Of a stretch of DNA of 64,000 nucleotides, positions 25,143 to 33,824 are shown in pieces. The notes under the pieces are model-generated. The model had not been told where the DNA came from and did not search any database. It was given only the letters and a program-made list of their open reading frames with translations. Location: NCBI RefSeq assembly GCF_036311905.1, contig NZ_JAZDCH010000004.1:124001-188000 (forward strand). Direction: 5' to 3'. The first letter of the stretch is position 1, and each line of letters begins with the position of its first letter. A program made the translations under genes and the position numbers. This stretch comes from Brachybacterium sp036311905 (GTDB taxonomy: Bacteria > Actinomycetota > Actinomycetes > Actinomycetales > Dermabacteraceae).

Positions 25143-25731
25143 TCTGCTCGTCGAGGAAGCACGGTCCGCACAGCGACATGTAGGTGACGGCACCGGAGTC
25201 CTCGCCGTCGATCGCGACCTGCGCGCCCTCGAAGACGAACCGCTCCCCGACCCGGCGGCAGTTGAACTCGGCCTGCGAGCCGCAGCGGCACATGGTGGGC
25301 AGCTTCTCGACGTTGTCGGCGAGCTCGAAGAGGCGCTGGGCTCCGGGGAAGGTCGCCGTGCGGAAGTCGGTGCGCAGTCCGTAGCAGATCACCGAGATCC
25401 CGTCCCGCTTCGCGATCAGGAAGAGCTGGTCGATCTGGTCGGGCTCGAGGAACTGCGCCTCGTCGACGAGGACGCAGTGCAGCGGCAGCAGCTCCCGCTC
25501 CCGTGCGGAGCGGAGCACGTGCTCCCGGAGGTCCTCGCCGGCATGGGCGAGGACGTCGACGCGGCGCCGGGCACCGCCGCGGGCCACCACCCAGTCCTCG
25601 CCCTTGGTGTCCAGGCCGGGCTTGACGGTGAGGGTCGCGAGGCCACGCTCGTCGTAGTTGTAGGCGGTCTTGATCAGCGTGTCGGACTTGCCGGAGTTCA
25701 TCGCTCCGTACTTGAAGTGCAGCTTGGCCAT
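25114..25731 (-). CDS. tdk: thymidine kinase
   Basis: Type II thymidine kinase that phosphorylates thymidine for the dTTP salvage route. The P-loop GAMNSGKSDTL (about residues 9-19), the catalytic VDEAQF, the Tyr/Arg lasso region with FRTATFPGAQRLFELAD, and the four structural-zinc cysteines (CRCG about 147-150, and CGPC near the C-terminus) are all visible. Length of 205 aa is normal. The last nine codons form one side of a terminator hairpin. The start is 34 bases after the stop of the upstream acetyltransferase gene, so the two are probably co-transcribed. Confidence 0.96.
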   Translation of the reverse strand: MAKLHFKYGAMNSGKSDTLIKTAYNYDERGLATLTVKPGLDTKGEDWVVARGGARRRVDVLAHAGEDLREHVLRSARERELLPLHCVLVDEAQFLEPDQIDQLFLIAKRDGISVICYGLRTDFRTATFPGAQRLFELADNVEKLPTMCRCGSQAEFNCRRVGERFVFEGAQVAIDGEDSGAVTYMSLCGPCFLDEQTTAGVRVLG

Positions 25732-25765
25732 CGGGCCTGGTCCCTCCCAGGGATCGGGGTCGTGG

Positions 25766-27001
25766 TCAGAACTGGTCCATGACGGCAGGCCGCGGACCGG
25801 AGAGAAGGGTGTCGAGCAGTGCGCGGGCCGGGGCGTCGGCCCGGGCGCCGAGGCCCAGCCGTTCGGCGTCGGCGATCGAGCGCCCGCCGATCAGCAGCAG
25901 CGCGGCGGCATGCACGTCGAGATGCACAGAGCCGGACACTCCGCCGACGTCGGACCCGTCGGCCGCACCTTCCAGGTCCACCGCGACCCGCCCGTCGGCG
26001 ATCCGCACGACGAACTCGCCCGCGGCCCGGGCGGTGCCGGCGGGGACCGTGTCATCGGTGACGACGAGGCGCAGCGTGCCCTCGAGCCCCGCGGGCGCCG
26101 GACGGGCCGAGAGTGCGGCGGCGGTGTCGATGACCCGCACCATCACCCAGGGCTGCAGCTGCGGATCCATGCGCGTGCGCCCTCCGGGGAGTGCGTCGAG
26201 CAGGGGATCCTCGGCCCGCACGCGGATCCGCACCTGCTCGGTCACCGTGGACCAGGTGCCGAGCGAGCGGAGCAGGGCGAGGCGGTCCTCGCGGGTGCGG
26301 CCGAGCACCTCATGGACCTCGAGGCCGATGCCCTCCTCGCCGCCCGTGCGGGTGAAGGAGAGGTAGCCGCGGTCGGTGCCGTCCTCGCCGACCAGCAGCA
26401 CCGCCTCCCAGGTGCCGCCCGGATGCCCGGTCGGGAACAGCGGCCCCTCCCGGGTCAGCATGCCGTTCTCCCCGGCCGTCAGCTCGCGGTAGAGGGCGTG
26501 GACCCGCTCGAAGGACTGCGCGGTCACGGCCTCCAGGTGGGTCCCGGGCACGGGGCGAAGGCGCTGCAGGTCGAGCAGCGGCACCTGCACCTTCTGCACC
26601 TGGGAGACGATCTGATAGCCGAGGGCGCGATAGATCGCGACGTTCGCCGGGTAGAGCATCGAGAACGCCATGCCCTCGGTGGCGCAGCGGGCGATCACGG
26701 CGGTCATCAGCTCGCCGAAGAGCCCGCCGGCCCGGTGCGCCGGATGGACCGCGACGCCGCCGATCCCGCCGCAGTCGGCCGTGCCGCCGCCGAGCGTGAT
26801 CCGGTCCCGACGGATCTGCGCCCCCGCGGCGATGACCCCGTCGGCCCCGCCCGGCAGATCGGCGGAGGAGATGCCCAGCGGAATCAGCCCGGGGGAGAAC
26901 GGCCGGGCCTCCTTCTCGGTGACCGGACCGCCGCCGAAGGCGAGACGGGTGAGCCGCTGATAGGGGAGGAGGTCGTCGGCGGTGAGCTCGCGTGCACGCA
27001 T
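25766..27001 (-). CDS. GNAT N-acetyltransferase, Eis family
   Basis: Enhanced-intracellular-survival-type acetyltransferase, 411 aa. The fold has two GNAT domains followed by an SCP2-like C-terminal domain. The acetyl-CoA site is seen in the first domain: GGIGGVAVHPAHRAGGLFGELM (V-x-P-x-x-R-x-x-G type). The chain ends in a C-terminal Phe (MDQF), matching the family rule that the terminal carboxylate acts in catalysis. Known members acetylate aminoglycosides or lysines on proteins; the natural substrate here is unknown. A TAGACT -10 box ends seven bases before the ATG. The gene lies upstream of tdk. Confidence 0.85.
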   Translation of the reverse strand: MRARELTADDLLPYQRLTRLAFGGGPVTEKEARPFSPGLIPLGISSADLPGGADGVIAAGAQIRRDRITLGGGTADCGGIGGVAVHPAHRAGGLFGELMTAVIARCATEGMAFSMLYPANVAIYRALGYQIVSQVQKVQVPLLDLQRLRPVPGTHLEAVTAQSFERVHALYRELTAGENGMLTREGPLFPTGHPGGTWEAVLLVGEDGTDRGYLSFTRTGGEEGIGLEVHEVLGRTREDRLALLRSLGTWSTVTEQVRIRVRAEDPLLDALPGGRTRMDPQLQPWVMVRVIDTAAALSARPAPAGLEGTLRLVVTDDTVPAGTARAAGEFVVRIADGRVAVDLEGAADGSDVGGVSGSVHLDVHAAALLLIGGRSIADAERLGLGARADAPARALLDTLLSGPRPAVMDQF

Positions 27002-27008
27002 GCCGAGG

Positions 27009-27014
27009 AGTCTA
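27009..27014 (-). promoter_or_regulatory. -10 box TAGACT for the Eis-like gene
   Basis: Ends seven bases before the ATG at 27001 on the minus strand; predicts a leaderless tdk-operon transcript. Confidence 0.5.
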
Positions 27015-27067
27015 GGGGCGGTGCTGTTGCATACTGACCTCGGCCCGATCCCGACCGAGGAGTCGCC

Positions 27068-28087
27068 GTGAACCCACGCCGAGACCGTCCTACGACGGGG
27101 ACGCCGCGCCCGGCCTCGCGCAAGCCGTACACGCGCCCGAACCGCGCGCAGCGGGCGGGCCGCGAGGAGCTGTTCAAGCGCCTCTCCGCCGGGGATCCGC
27201 GCTCCGAGCAGAACCCGCAGCGGCGCATTCCCGTCGGCCTCTCGACCTCCTCGGTCTTCCCGGCCGGCGTCGAGGAGTGCTTCCGTCTCGCCGCCGAGAT
27301 CGGCTACGACGGGATCGAGGTGATGGTCTCCTACGCCAAGGACAGCCAGGACCCGGACCGGCTGCGCGAGTACGTCGCGCGGTACGAGCAGCCGATTCTC
27401 TCCCTACACGCCCCGACCCTCTTCCTGCTCCAGGGCCTGTGGGGCCGGGATCCGTGGGTGAAGATCGAGCGCACGGTCGAGCTGGCGAAGGAGTTGGAGG
27501 TGCCGACGGTCGTCGCGCACCCGCCGTTCCGCTGGCAGGGCTCCTATGCGAAGGAGTTCGTGACCGGGGTGGCGGAGCTCGAGGCGCGCCACGGCGTGGC
27601 GATCGCGGTCGAGAACATGTACCCGTGGCGGCTCGGTGTGCGGGAGCTGATGACCTATCTCCCGGACCACGACCCCACCGACGAGGACTACGAGCACGTC
27701 ACCGTGGACCTCTCCCATGCCGCGACCGCGGGCGACGACGCGCTCGCGATGATCGACCGCCTCGGGGACCGGCTCACCCACCTGCACCTCGCCGACGGCT
27801 CCGGACGCACCACCAAGGACGAGCACCTCCCGCCCGGCGAGGGCAACCAGCCGTGCGCCGAGGTGCTGCGGCGCCTCGCGAACCGCGGCTGGCAGGGGTC
27901 CGTGCTGCTCGAGGTCTCCACGAGCGGCAGCGCCGAGACGCGCGAGCAGGTGCTGCGCCAGTGCCTGCTGTTCGCCCGGCACCACCTCGGCCACCACCTG
28001 GACGACGGCGACGAGGGCGTGGACCCGCAGGGCGGGGCACCGCAGGGCGAGGGAAACGACCGGGCCCCGGGGGACGACCCCGCCTGA
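27068..28087 (+). CDS. TIM-barrel sugar phosphate isomerase/epimerase-like protein
   Basis: Xylose isomerase-like (AP endonuclease 2 superfamily) TIM-barrel protein, 339 aa. The barrel starts at IPVGLSTSSVFP (about residue 56) and shows typical metal-ligand strands: GYDGIEVM, ILSLHAPT, VAIAVENMYP, HVTVDLSHAA, LTHLHLADG (with GSGRTTKDEHLPPGEG after it) and GSVLLEVS. A basic ~50-residue N-terminal extension and an acidic low-complexity C-terminal tail are extra. The GTG start at 27068 has GAGGAG about five bases upstream. The substrate cannot be assigned; it precedes the olefin genes but is separated from them by a ~120-base gap with a small hairpin, so it may be unrelated. Confidence 0.8.
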   Translation: MNPRRDRPTTGTPRPASRKPYTRPNRAQRAGREELFKRLSAGDPRSEQNPQRRIPVGLSTSSVFPAGVEECFRLAAEIGYDGIEVMVSYAKDSQDPDRLREYVARYEQPILSLHAPTLFLLQGLWGRDPWVKIERTVELAKELEVPTVVAHPPFRWQGSYAKEFVTGVAELEARHGVAIAVENMYPWRLGVRELMTYLPDHDPTDEDYEHVTVDLSHAATAGDDALAMIDRLGDRLTHLHLADGSGRTTKDEHLPPGEGNQPCAEVLRRLANRGWQGSVLLEVSTSGSAETREQVLRQCLLFARHHLGHHLDDGDEGVDPQGGAPQGEGNDRAPGDDPA

Positions 28088-28209
28088 GCGACGTGGGATC
28101 CGCCACCCCGTCGGACACCCTCCAGGGGCGGGTGTGACAATGGCCGATGCATGCGCCGGGCGGCCATGCGACGAGACACGGCACGGAACGAACGAGGTAC
28201 AGCGCGCAG

Positions 28210-29247
28210 ATGGCCAGTGGGAACGGGAACACGGGATTCGTCCATCAGAACGCGAGCCTGCTCTCGGTGGAGATGTCGCTGCCGCAGGTCACCGTCACCT
28301 CCGACGAGATCGACGAGATGCTCGCGCCCGCCCGCAAGCGGCTCCGTCTGCCCAAGGGCGTGCTGCAGCGTGTGGCCGGCGTCTACGAGCGCCGCTGGTG
28401 GCGCGATCGGGAGAACGGCTGGCGGCAGGGCGTGGTCCTCGCCGCCGAGCGCGCCATCGCCAAGGCCGGGATCGTCCGCGATCAGGTGGACCTGATCATC
28501 AACGCCTCGGTGTCCCGTCAGCACCTCGAGCCCGCGGTCGCCACGACCGTGCACCACTCGCTGGGCCTGCCGACGAGCGCGATGAACTTCGACATCACCA
28601 ACGCCTGCCTGGGCTTCGTCAACGCCATGACCATGGCGGCCGGCATGATCGACTCCGGCCAGATCCGCTATGCACTGATCGTCGGTGCGGAGGACGTCGA
28701 GCGGGCCCAGCGCGGCACCATCGACCGCCTGAACTCGAAGACCGCGGTGCGCGAGGACTTCAACAACCAGTTCGCGGCGCTCACCCTCGGCTCCGGGGCC
28801 GCGGCCGCCGTGCTCGGCCCGGCCGACGCCCACCCCGAGGGGCACCGCCTAATCCGCACCGAGGCGCGGGCCGGCACCCAGCACCACGAGCTGTGCATCG
28901 GCGACATGCACGACATGCGCACCGACTCCGCGGGACTGCTGGAGAACGGGATCAGCCTGATCCTCGACACCTGGAAGGCCGCCAACGAGGCCGGTCACGA
29001 CTTCCGCTCGATCGAGCACATCATCCCGCACCAGGTCTCGATGGTGTACACCCGCAACTTCTCCAAGATCACCGGGGTGGGTATGGACCGCATCCCGGTG
29101 ACCTTCCCCGACTGGGGGAACATCGCCGCCGAGGCGGTGCCGATGACCCTCGCCCACCACCAGGGCAACATCGCGCGCGGGGAGCGCGTGCTGCTGCTCG
29201 GCGTGGGCTCCGGACTGAACACCGCGATGATGGAGGTCCAGTGGTGA
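28210..29247 (+). CDS. oleA: OleA, acyl-CoA head-to-head condensing thiolase-fold enzyme
   Basis: First enzyme of long-chain olefin synthesis: joins two fatty acyl-CoA molecules to a 2-alkyl-3-ketoacid. The protein (345 aa) is of the KAS III/thiolase superfamily. Residues matching characterised Xanthomonas OleA are present at a near-constant offset: Cys133 in DITNACLGF, Glu107 in QHLEPAV (OleA-specific second-monomer base), His274 in IIPHQVS, and Asn304 in WGNIAAEAVP. The OleA-type motif ASVSRQHLEP distinguishes it from FabH. The start at 28210 fits homologue length; an in-frame ATG at 28147, five bases after a GACAAT hexamer, would add 21 residues. It overlaps oleBC by four bases (GTGA). Confidence 0.92.
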   Translation: MASGNGNTGFVHQNASLLSVEMSLPQVTVTSDEIDEMLAPARKRLRLPKGVLQRVAGVYERRWWRDRENGWRQGVVLAAERAIAKAGIVRDQVDLIINASVSRQHLEPAVATTVHHSLGLPTSAMNFDITNACLGFVNAMTMAAGMIDSGQIRYALIVGAEDVERAQRGTIDRLNSKTAVREDFNNQFAALTLGSGAAAAVLGPADAHPEGHRLIRTEARAGTQHHELCIGDMHDMRTDSAGLLENGISLILDTWKAANEAGHDFRSIEHIIPHQVSMVYTRNFSKITGVGMDRIPVTFPDWGNIAAEAVPMTLAHHQGNIARGERVLLLGVGSGLNTAMMEVQW

Positions 29248-31937
29248 CCGAGCGACAGACCGGCCGCCGCCGCGCGCAGGCCCCCGAGATCCCCGCCCTC
29301 CCCGGCGTCGACGCCCGGCTCAGCCGGACCCTCGAGGTGCGCGACCACACTGGCACGCCCCGCCGCTGGCACCTGCTGGACTCCGCCCCGTGGCTCGCCG
29401 AGCGCGGCATCGCGCCGCGCGGCACGCTGCTCGCCGTCCACGGCAACCCCACCTACTCCTTCCTGTTCCGCTCCCTGATCCGCGAGGACATCCCCTGGCG
29501 GGTCATCGCCGTGGACCAACTGGACATGGGCTGGTCCGAGCGCACCGGCGTCACCCGCCGCTACCAGGACCGCATCACCGACCTGTCCCTGCTCACCGAC
29601 GCGCTCTCCCTGCGCGGCCCCGTGGTGACCGTCGGGCACGACTGGGGCGGTCTGATCTCCTCGGGCTGGGCGCTCGACAACCGGCACGACCTGGCCGGGA
29701 TGATCCTCACCAACACCGGGGTGCATCAGGAGATCGAGGAGGCGCTGCCGAAGGCGCTGCAGCTCGCCTCGGCCCCCGGCTTCCGCACCGCCTCCACCTC
29801 CCTCACCGACGCCTTCCTGCGCACGACCCTCGCGCTGTCGTCGCCGCCGCTGCCGAAGGAGGTCCAGGACGCTTATCTCGCCCCGTACCGTGGCCGCTCC
29901 CGCCGGCTGGGCATCGACCAGTTCGTCGCCGACATCCCCGCCGCCGCGGACCATCCCTCGCGCGCGACCCTCGAGCGGGTCGCCCAGGGCCTCACCGAGC
30001 TCCACGTCCCGACCCTGATGGCGTGGGGGCCGCGGGACATCACCTTCTCCGACCGCTTCCTGCGGGACCTGCTGACCCGGGTGCCCCATGCCGACGTGCA
30101 CCGATTCGAGGGCGCCTCCCATCTGGTGTGGGAGGATGCCGACGTCGCGGGCCTGGTCGCGGACTGGCTGCGCGCCCGTTTCGGCGACGCCGAGGAGCCG
30201 CTGGATCCCGCGGCGAGCACCGCCTGGACGCCGGTGTCGGCCGCCGCCGAGCCCGCCCCGGGGCGGCACGTCGGCGAGCCCATCGCCCGCCTCGCTGCCG
30301 ATCCGCGGCACGCCCACAGTCCCGCCGTCGTCGAGATGGACGGCGGGGACGGCGAGCCGCGCGAGATCTCCTGGTCGCTGCTGAACCGCAGGGTCGACGA
30401 CATCGCCGCGGGCCTCCTCGGCCACGGCGTGCGCCCCGGGGACCGGGTGAGCGTACTGATCACCCCCGGCGCCGACCTCACCGCCGTGCTCTACGCCTGC
30501 CTGCGCATCGGCGCCGTCGCGGTCATCGCCGACGCAGGCCTGGGCGTCGCCGGACTGTCGCGCGCCGTCATCGGCTCGCACCCGGACTGGATCATCGCGA
30601 TCCCGAAGGCCCTGGCCGCCGCGCGGGCGCTCGGCTGGCCGGGACGTCGGATCAGCGTCGAGCAGCTGCCGACGCTGGATCGCACCGCCTTCGGCGTCGA
30701 GACCTCGATTGCGCAGCTCGCCCGCTCCGGCTCGCTGATGCGCGATCTGGGCGCGCCTCTCGAGGCGAGCTGGCCCGATCCCGAGGACGACGCCGCGATC
30801 CTGTTCACCTCCGGCTCGACCGGGCCCGCGAAGGGCGCCGTCTACACCCACCGGCAGATGAGCGCGATGTTCACGGCGGTCGGCGACACCCTCCAGCTGG
30901 ACCCCGAGCGGGGACTGGTCGCGGGCTTCGCGCCCTTCGCCCTGCTCGGCCCGGCGCTCGGCGCCCCCACCGTCGTGCCGGACATGGACATCACCCGGCC
31001 CGGGGAGCTCACCGCCTCCGCGCTGGCCGATGCGATCGCGGCGCTCGGCGAGCCCGCCGTGTTCACCGCCCCCGCCGCGCTGCGCAACATCCTGGACACC
31101 GCGAAGGACCTCGACGAGCACGGCCGGGCCGCCCTCGCCTCCGCCGCGAGCTTCTTCGCCGCCGGCGCCCCGATCCCCGCGCACCTCCTGCGCGGGCTGC
31201 GGGACCTGATGCCGCACGCCCGCGCGCTCACCCCCTACGGCATGACCGAGTGCCTCGCCGTCGCCGCGATCGACCTCGAGGGCATCGAGGCCGCCGGGGA
31301 GGGCTCCGGCGTGTGCGTCGGTACCCCCGTCCCGCGGGTGCAGGTCGCGATCGCCGCCATGGACGCCGAGGGCCGCACCACCGGCGAGATCACCACCGCG
31401 CCGGGCGTCACCGGCGAGGTGCTGATCCGCGCCCCCCACGTGCGCGACCGCTACCTCATGCTGTGGGGCACCACCCACGCGTCGATGCGCTTCGCGGGCT
31501 GGCACGCCTCCGGCGACGTCGGCCATCTCGACGAGGCCGGACGGCTCTGGATCGAGGGCCGCGCCGCGCACGTGCTCGCGACGGCCGCCGGCCTGCTCAC
31601 CCCCGTGCAGGTAGAAGAGGCCGCCGAGTCGGTGCCGACGGTGCGCCGCGCCGGCGCCGCCGTCGTCGGCCCCCGCGGCACCCAGCAGATCGTCGTGATC
31701 CTCGAGACCGAGGACGGCTACCGGCCCGGCAAGGCGGGGAAGCCCCGCGCCGCCGAGACCTCCCTGCAGGAGGCCGTGCGCCGCGCGGTGCGCGACCGCA
31801 CCGGGGCCGAGGTCGTCGCCGTGTTCACCACGCGAGCCCTACCCACCGACATCCGCCACAACTCGAAGATCGACCGCGCCGCGCTGTCCCGCTGGGCGGG
31901 GCAGACCCTCCGCGGAGAGCGGGCGGACTCCCTGTGA
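29244..31937 (+). CDS. oleBC: OleBC fusion: beta-lactone decarboxylase + beta-lactone synthetase
   Basis: A single 897-residue chain holding two successive-pathway enzymes. Residues ~25-310 are OleB, an alpha/beta hydrolase of the haloalkane-dehalogenase type with the oxyanion motif HGNPTYSF (about 66) and nucleophile elbow GHDWGG (Asp about 133). A short Ala/Pro-rich linker follows. Residues ~345-890 are OleC, an AMP-forming ligase-fold enzyme with the P-loop LFTSGSTGPAKG (about 518) and YGMTE (about 665). OleC closes a 2-alkyl-3-hydroxyacid to a beta-lactone; OleB then removes CO2 to give the olefin. Fusion of the two is known in Micrococcus luteus and relatives. It overlaps both neighbours by four bases. 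Confidence 0.93.
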   Translation: MTERQTGRRRAQAPEIPALPGVDARLSRTLEVRDHTGTPRRWHLLDSAPWLAERGIAPRGTLLAVHGNPTYSFLFRSLIREDIPWRVIAVDQLDMGWSERTGVTRRYQDRITDLSLLTDALSLRGPVVTVGHDWGGLISSGWALDNRHDLAGMILTNTGVHQEIEEALPKALQLASAPGFRTASTSLTDAFLRTTLALSSPPLPKEVQDAYLAPYRGRSRRLGIDQFVADIPAAADHPSRATLERVAQGLTELHVPTLMAWGPRDITFSDRFLRDLLTRVPHADVHRFEGASHLVWEDADVAGLVADWLRARFGDAEEPLDPAASTAWTPVSAAAEPAPGRHVGEPIARLAADPRHAHSPAVVEMDGGDGEPREISWSLLNRRVDDIAAGLLGHGVRPGDRVSVLITPGADLTAVLYACLRIGAVAVIADAGLGVAGLSRAVIGSHPDWIIAIPKALAAARALGWPGRRISVEQLPTLDRTAFGVETSIAQLARSGSLMRDLGAPLEASWPDPEDDAAILFTSGSTGPAKGAVYTHRQMSAMFTAVGDTLQLDPERGLVAGFAPFALLGPALGAPTVVPDMDITRPGELTASALADAIAALGEPAVFTAPAALRNILDTAKDLDEHGRAALASAASFFAAGAPIPAHLLRGLRDLMPHARALTPYGMTECLAVAAIDLEGIEAAGEGSGVCVGTPVPRVQVAIAAMDAEGRTTGEITTAPGVTGEVLIRAPHVRDRYLMLWGTTHASMRFAGWHASGDVGHLDEAGRLWIEGRAAHVLATAAGLLTPVQVEEAAESVPTVRRAGAAVVGPRGTQQIVVILETEDGYRPGKAGKPRAAETSLQEAVRRAVRDRTGAEVVAVFTTRALPTDIRHNSKIDRAALSRWAGQTLRGERADSL

Positions 31938-32929
31938 GCGGGATGAAGGTGCTGGTCACCGGCGCCTCTGGGATGCTGGGCGGTGCCGTCGCGAGCCTGC
32001 TGCGGGACCGCGGGGCGGAAGTCTCCGCGTTCCAGCGCCGCCCGGCCGGAATCCCCGGCGTCACCGACGTGCGCGGCGACCTGACCGATGCGGAGGACGT
32101 CCGACGCGCCGTCGACGGGGTCGACGCCGTCGTGCACCTCGCCGCGAAGGTCTCGATCTCCGGACCGGAGGAGGAGTACCGGGCGATCAACATCGGCGGC
32201 ACCTCCCACGTGGTCGAGGCGCTGCGCGCTCGGGGCGGCGGCGCGCTCGTGAACGTCTCGTCCCCGTCGGTCGCGCACCTGGGCCGCGCCATCGAGGGGC
32301 TGGACGCGACCCCGGCCGATCCCGAGCGGGCCCGCGGCCCGTACTCCCGCACGAAGGCCTCTGCGGAGCTGCTCGCGATGGCCGCCGACGGGTCCGACGG
32401 ACTGCTCGTGACCAGCGTCCGCCCGCACATCGTGTGGGGTCCGGGGGACACCCAGCTGGTGGGGCGGATCGTGGACCGCGCCGCGAGCGGGCGACTGCCT
32501 CTGCTCGACGAGGGCATGGCCCTGATCGACACCACCTATGTCGACAACGCCGCCTCCGCGATCGTCGCGGCGCTGGACCGCATCGAGGACGTGCACGGCG
32601 AGAGCTTCGTGGTCACGAACGGGGAGCCCCGCACCGTCCGCGACGTCTTCCACGGCTGGTGCGACGCCGCCGGCGTGCCCCGGCCCCGTCTGCGGGTGCC
32701 CGGAGCCGCCGCACGCCTCGCCGGTCGGGTCATCGAGCGGCTGTGGGAGGTGCGGCCCGGGACCGACGAGCCGCCGATGACCGAGTTCCTCGCCGAGCAG
32801 ATGTCCACCGCGCACTGGTTCGACCAGCGGCGCACCCAGGAGCGTCTGCACTGGAGGCCCGAGGTGTCCCTCGACGAGGGCAACGAGCGCCTCGCCGCCT
32901 GGTTCCGGGAGCACCCCGTGCGCGGCTGA
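31934..32929 (+). CDS. oleD: OleD, NADPH-dependent 2-alkyl-3-ketoacid reductase
   Basis: Short-chain dehydrogenase/reductase of the extended type (331 aa), which reduces the OleA product to the hydroxyacid used by OleC. The cofactor fingerprint TGASGMLGG is at about residues 9-17, an active-site Ser is in NVSSPS, and the catalytic YxxxK is YSRTK (Tyr about 137, Lys about 141). The WGPGDTQL and FVVTNGEP motifs fit the 3-beta-HSD/OleD branch. The GTG at 31934 overlaps the oleBC stop (GTGA), mirroring the oleA-oleBC junction; an ATG at 31943 is an alternative. It is the last gene of the operon and is followed by a C/T-rich tract. Confidence 0.92.
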   Translation: MSGMKVLVTGASGMLGGAVASLLRDRGAEVSAFQRRPAGIPGVTDVRGDLTDAEDVRRAVDGVDAVVHLAAKVSISGPEEEYRAINIGGTSHVVEALRARGGGALVNVSSPSVAHLGRAIEGLDATPADPERARGPYSRTKASAELLAMAADGSDGLLVTSVRPHIVWGPGDTQLVGRIVDRAASGRLPLLDEGMALIDTTYVDNAASAIVAALDRIEDVHGESFVVTNGEPRTVRDVFHGWCDAAGVPRPRLRVPGAAARLAGRVIERLWEVRPGTDEPPMTEFLAEQMSTAHWFDQRRTQERLHWRPEVSLDEGNERLAAWFREHPVRG

Positions 32930-33014
32930 TCCGCCCCGTCCCGCGGCCCCGGCGCCCGGCCTCTCGTTCCCGTCCTCTCCGTCCCGTCCTCTCTTTCCCG
33001 TTCCTCCGTCCCGG
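32930..33014 (+). other. A-free, C/T-rich tract after the ole operon
   Basis: Eighty-five bases without a single A on the plus strand; the second half is almost all C and T with isolated G. No stem is seen. In RNA this is a C-rich, G-poor region of the kind bound by Rho, so it may end ole transcription in a Rho-dependent way; it could equally be drifted spacer. Confidence 0.4.
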
Positions 33015-33025
33015 AAGCGCAGCCC

Positions 33026-33763
33026 ATGAGCGACACCGCCCGCCCCGCAGCCTCGTCCGACGCGTCCCGAGGAGCGGCGACCGATCCCGAGCACGGCTCG
33101 GACGTTGAGCACGATTCGGACGCCGAGCTGCTCGCCGAGGTCGAGGCCGAGATCGCCGCCGCACGCGCCGCCCGACGACGCGCTCCTGCCCGCACCACGG
33201 GCCTGGTGCTGCTGATCGGCGGCCTCGTGGGCTGGCTCGCGGCCTTGACGCTGATGATCGACAAGGAGTACCTGCTCGAGAACCCGGGCGCCTCCCTCTC
33301 CTGCGACATCAACCCGTTCATCTCCTGCGGCAACGTGATGATGACCTGGCAGGCGAGCGCTCTGGGCCTGCCGAACCAGGCGATCGGCCTGGCGGGCTTC
33401 GCGATCATGGGGGCGATCGGCGCGCTGATGATCTCCGGCACGACGCTGCCGCGCTGGTTCCGCTGGGCACGGCTCGGCGGCATGACCTTCGCCTTCGGGT
33501 ACATCCACTTCCTGGCGATCTCGGCGATCTTCGTGATCCGCGCCCTGTGCCCGTGGTGCATGGTGGTGTGGACGGTCACGGCGCCGATGTTCTTCGCGGC
33601 GCTCGCCCACACGATCGAGGCGGGGGACCTGCGCCTCCCGACGCCCCTCGCCCGCGTGCTGCGGCACTGGGTGGTGCTGACCCTCGCCTGGTACCTGCTG
33701 GTGATCCTGGTGATCGCCGCCGGCTTCTGGCGGCAGTGGCTCGCGACCTTCGGGCTGATCTGA
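33026..33763 (+). CDS. vitamin K epoxide reductase (VKOR) family membrane protein
   Basis: Inner-membrane quinone-linked enzyme that reoxidises DsbA-like proteins and so drives disulfide formation outside the membrane. The protein has a ~55-residue acidic, disordered N-terminus, then about five membrane segments. It carries the two Cys pairs of bacterial VKOR: the shuttle pair in SCDINPFISC (Cys about 93 and 102) and the active-site CPWC (about 175-178), plus conserved Asn in GLPNQAIG. Length 245 aa is usual for actinobacteria. No DsbA gene is adjacent. Five 13-base tandem repeats begin in its last codons. Confidence 0.92.
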   Translation: MSDTARPAASSDASRGAATDPEHGSDVEHDSDAELLAEVEAEIAAARAARRRAPARTTGLVLLIGGLVGWLAALTLMIDKEYLLENPGASLSCDINPFISCGNVMMTWQASALGLPNQAIGLAGFAIMGAIGALMISGTTLPRWFRWARLGGMTFAFGYIHFLAISAIFVIRALCPWCMVVWTVTAPMFFAALAHTIEAGDLRLPTPLARVLRHWVVLTLAWYLLVILVIAAGFWRQWLATFGLI

Positions 33764-33819
33764 CGAACTGATCTGAGAGCCTGATCCGATGGGCTGATCT
33801 GACAGGCTGATCCGAGCCC
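33755..33819. repeat. 13-bp tandem repeat, five copies, starting in the VKOR stop region
   Basis: CTGATC recurs at 33755, 33768, 33781, 33794 and 33807, an exact 13-base period; each unit reads CTGATCYGA plus four variable bases. The first unit is the last two codons and stop of the VKOR gene. Confidence 0.85.
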
Positions 33820-33824
33820 GTCCC

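Noticed and set aside
28134..29243. Apparent extension of the OleBC frame upstream to make a 1267-residue protein
   Set aside because: The upstream part is oleA read in another frame. The GTG at 29244, overlapping the oleA stop, is the sensible start.
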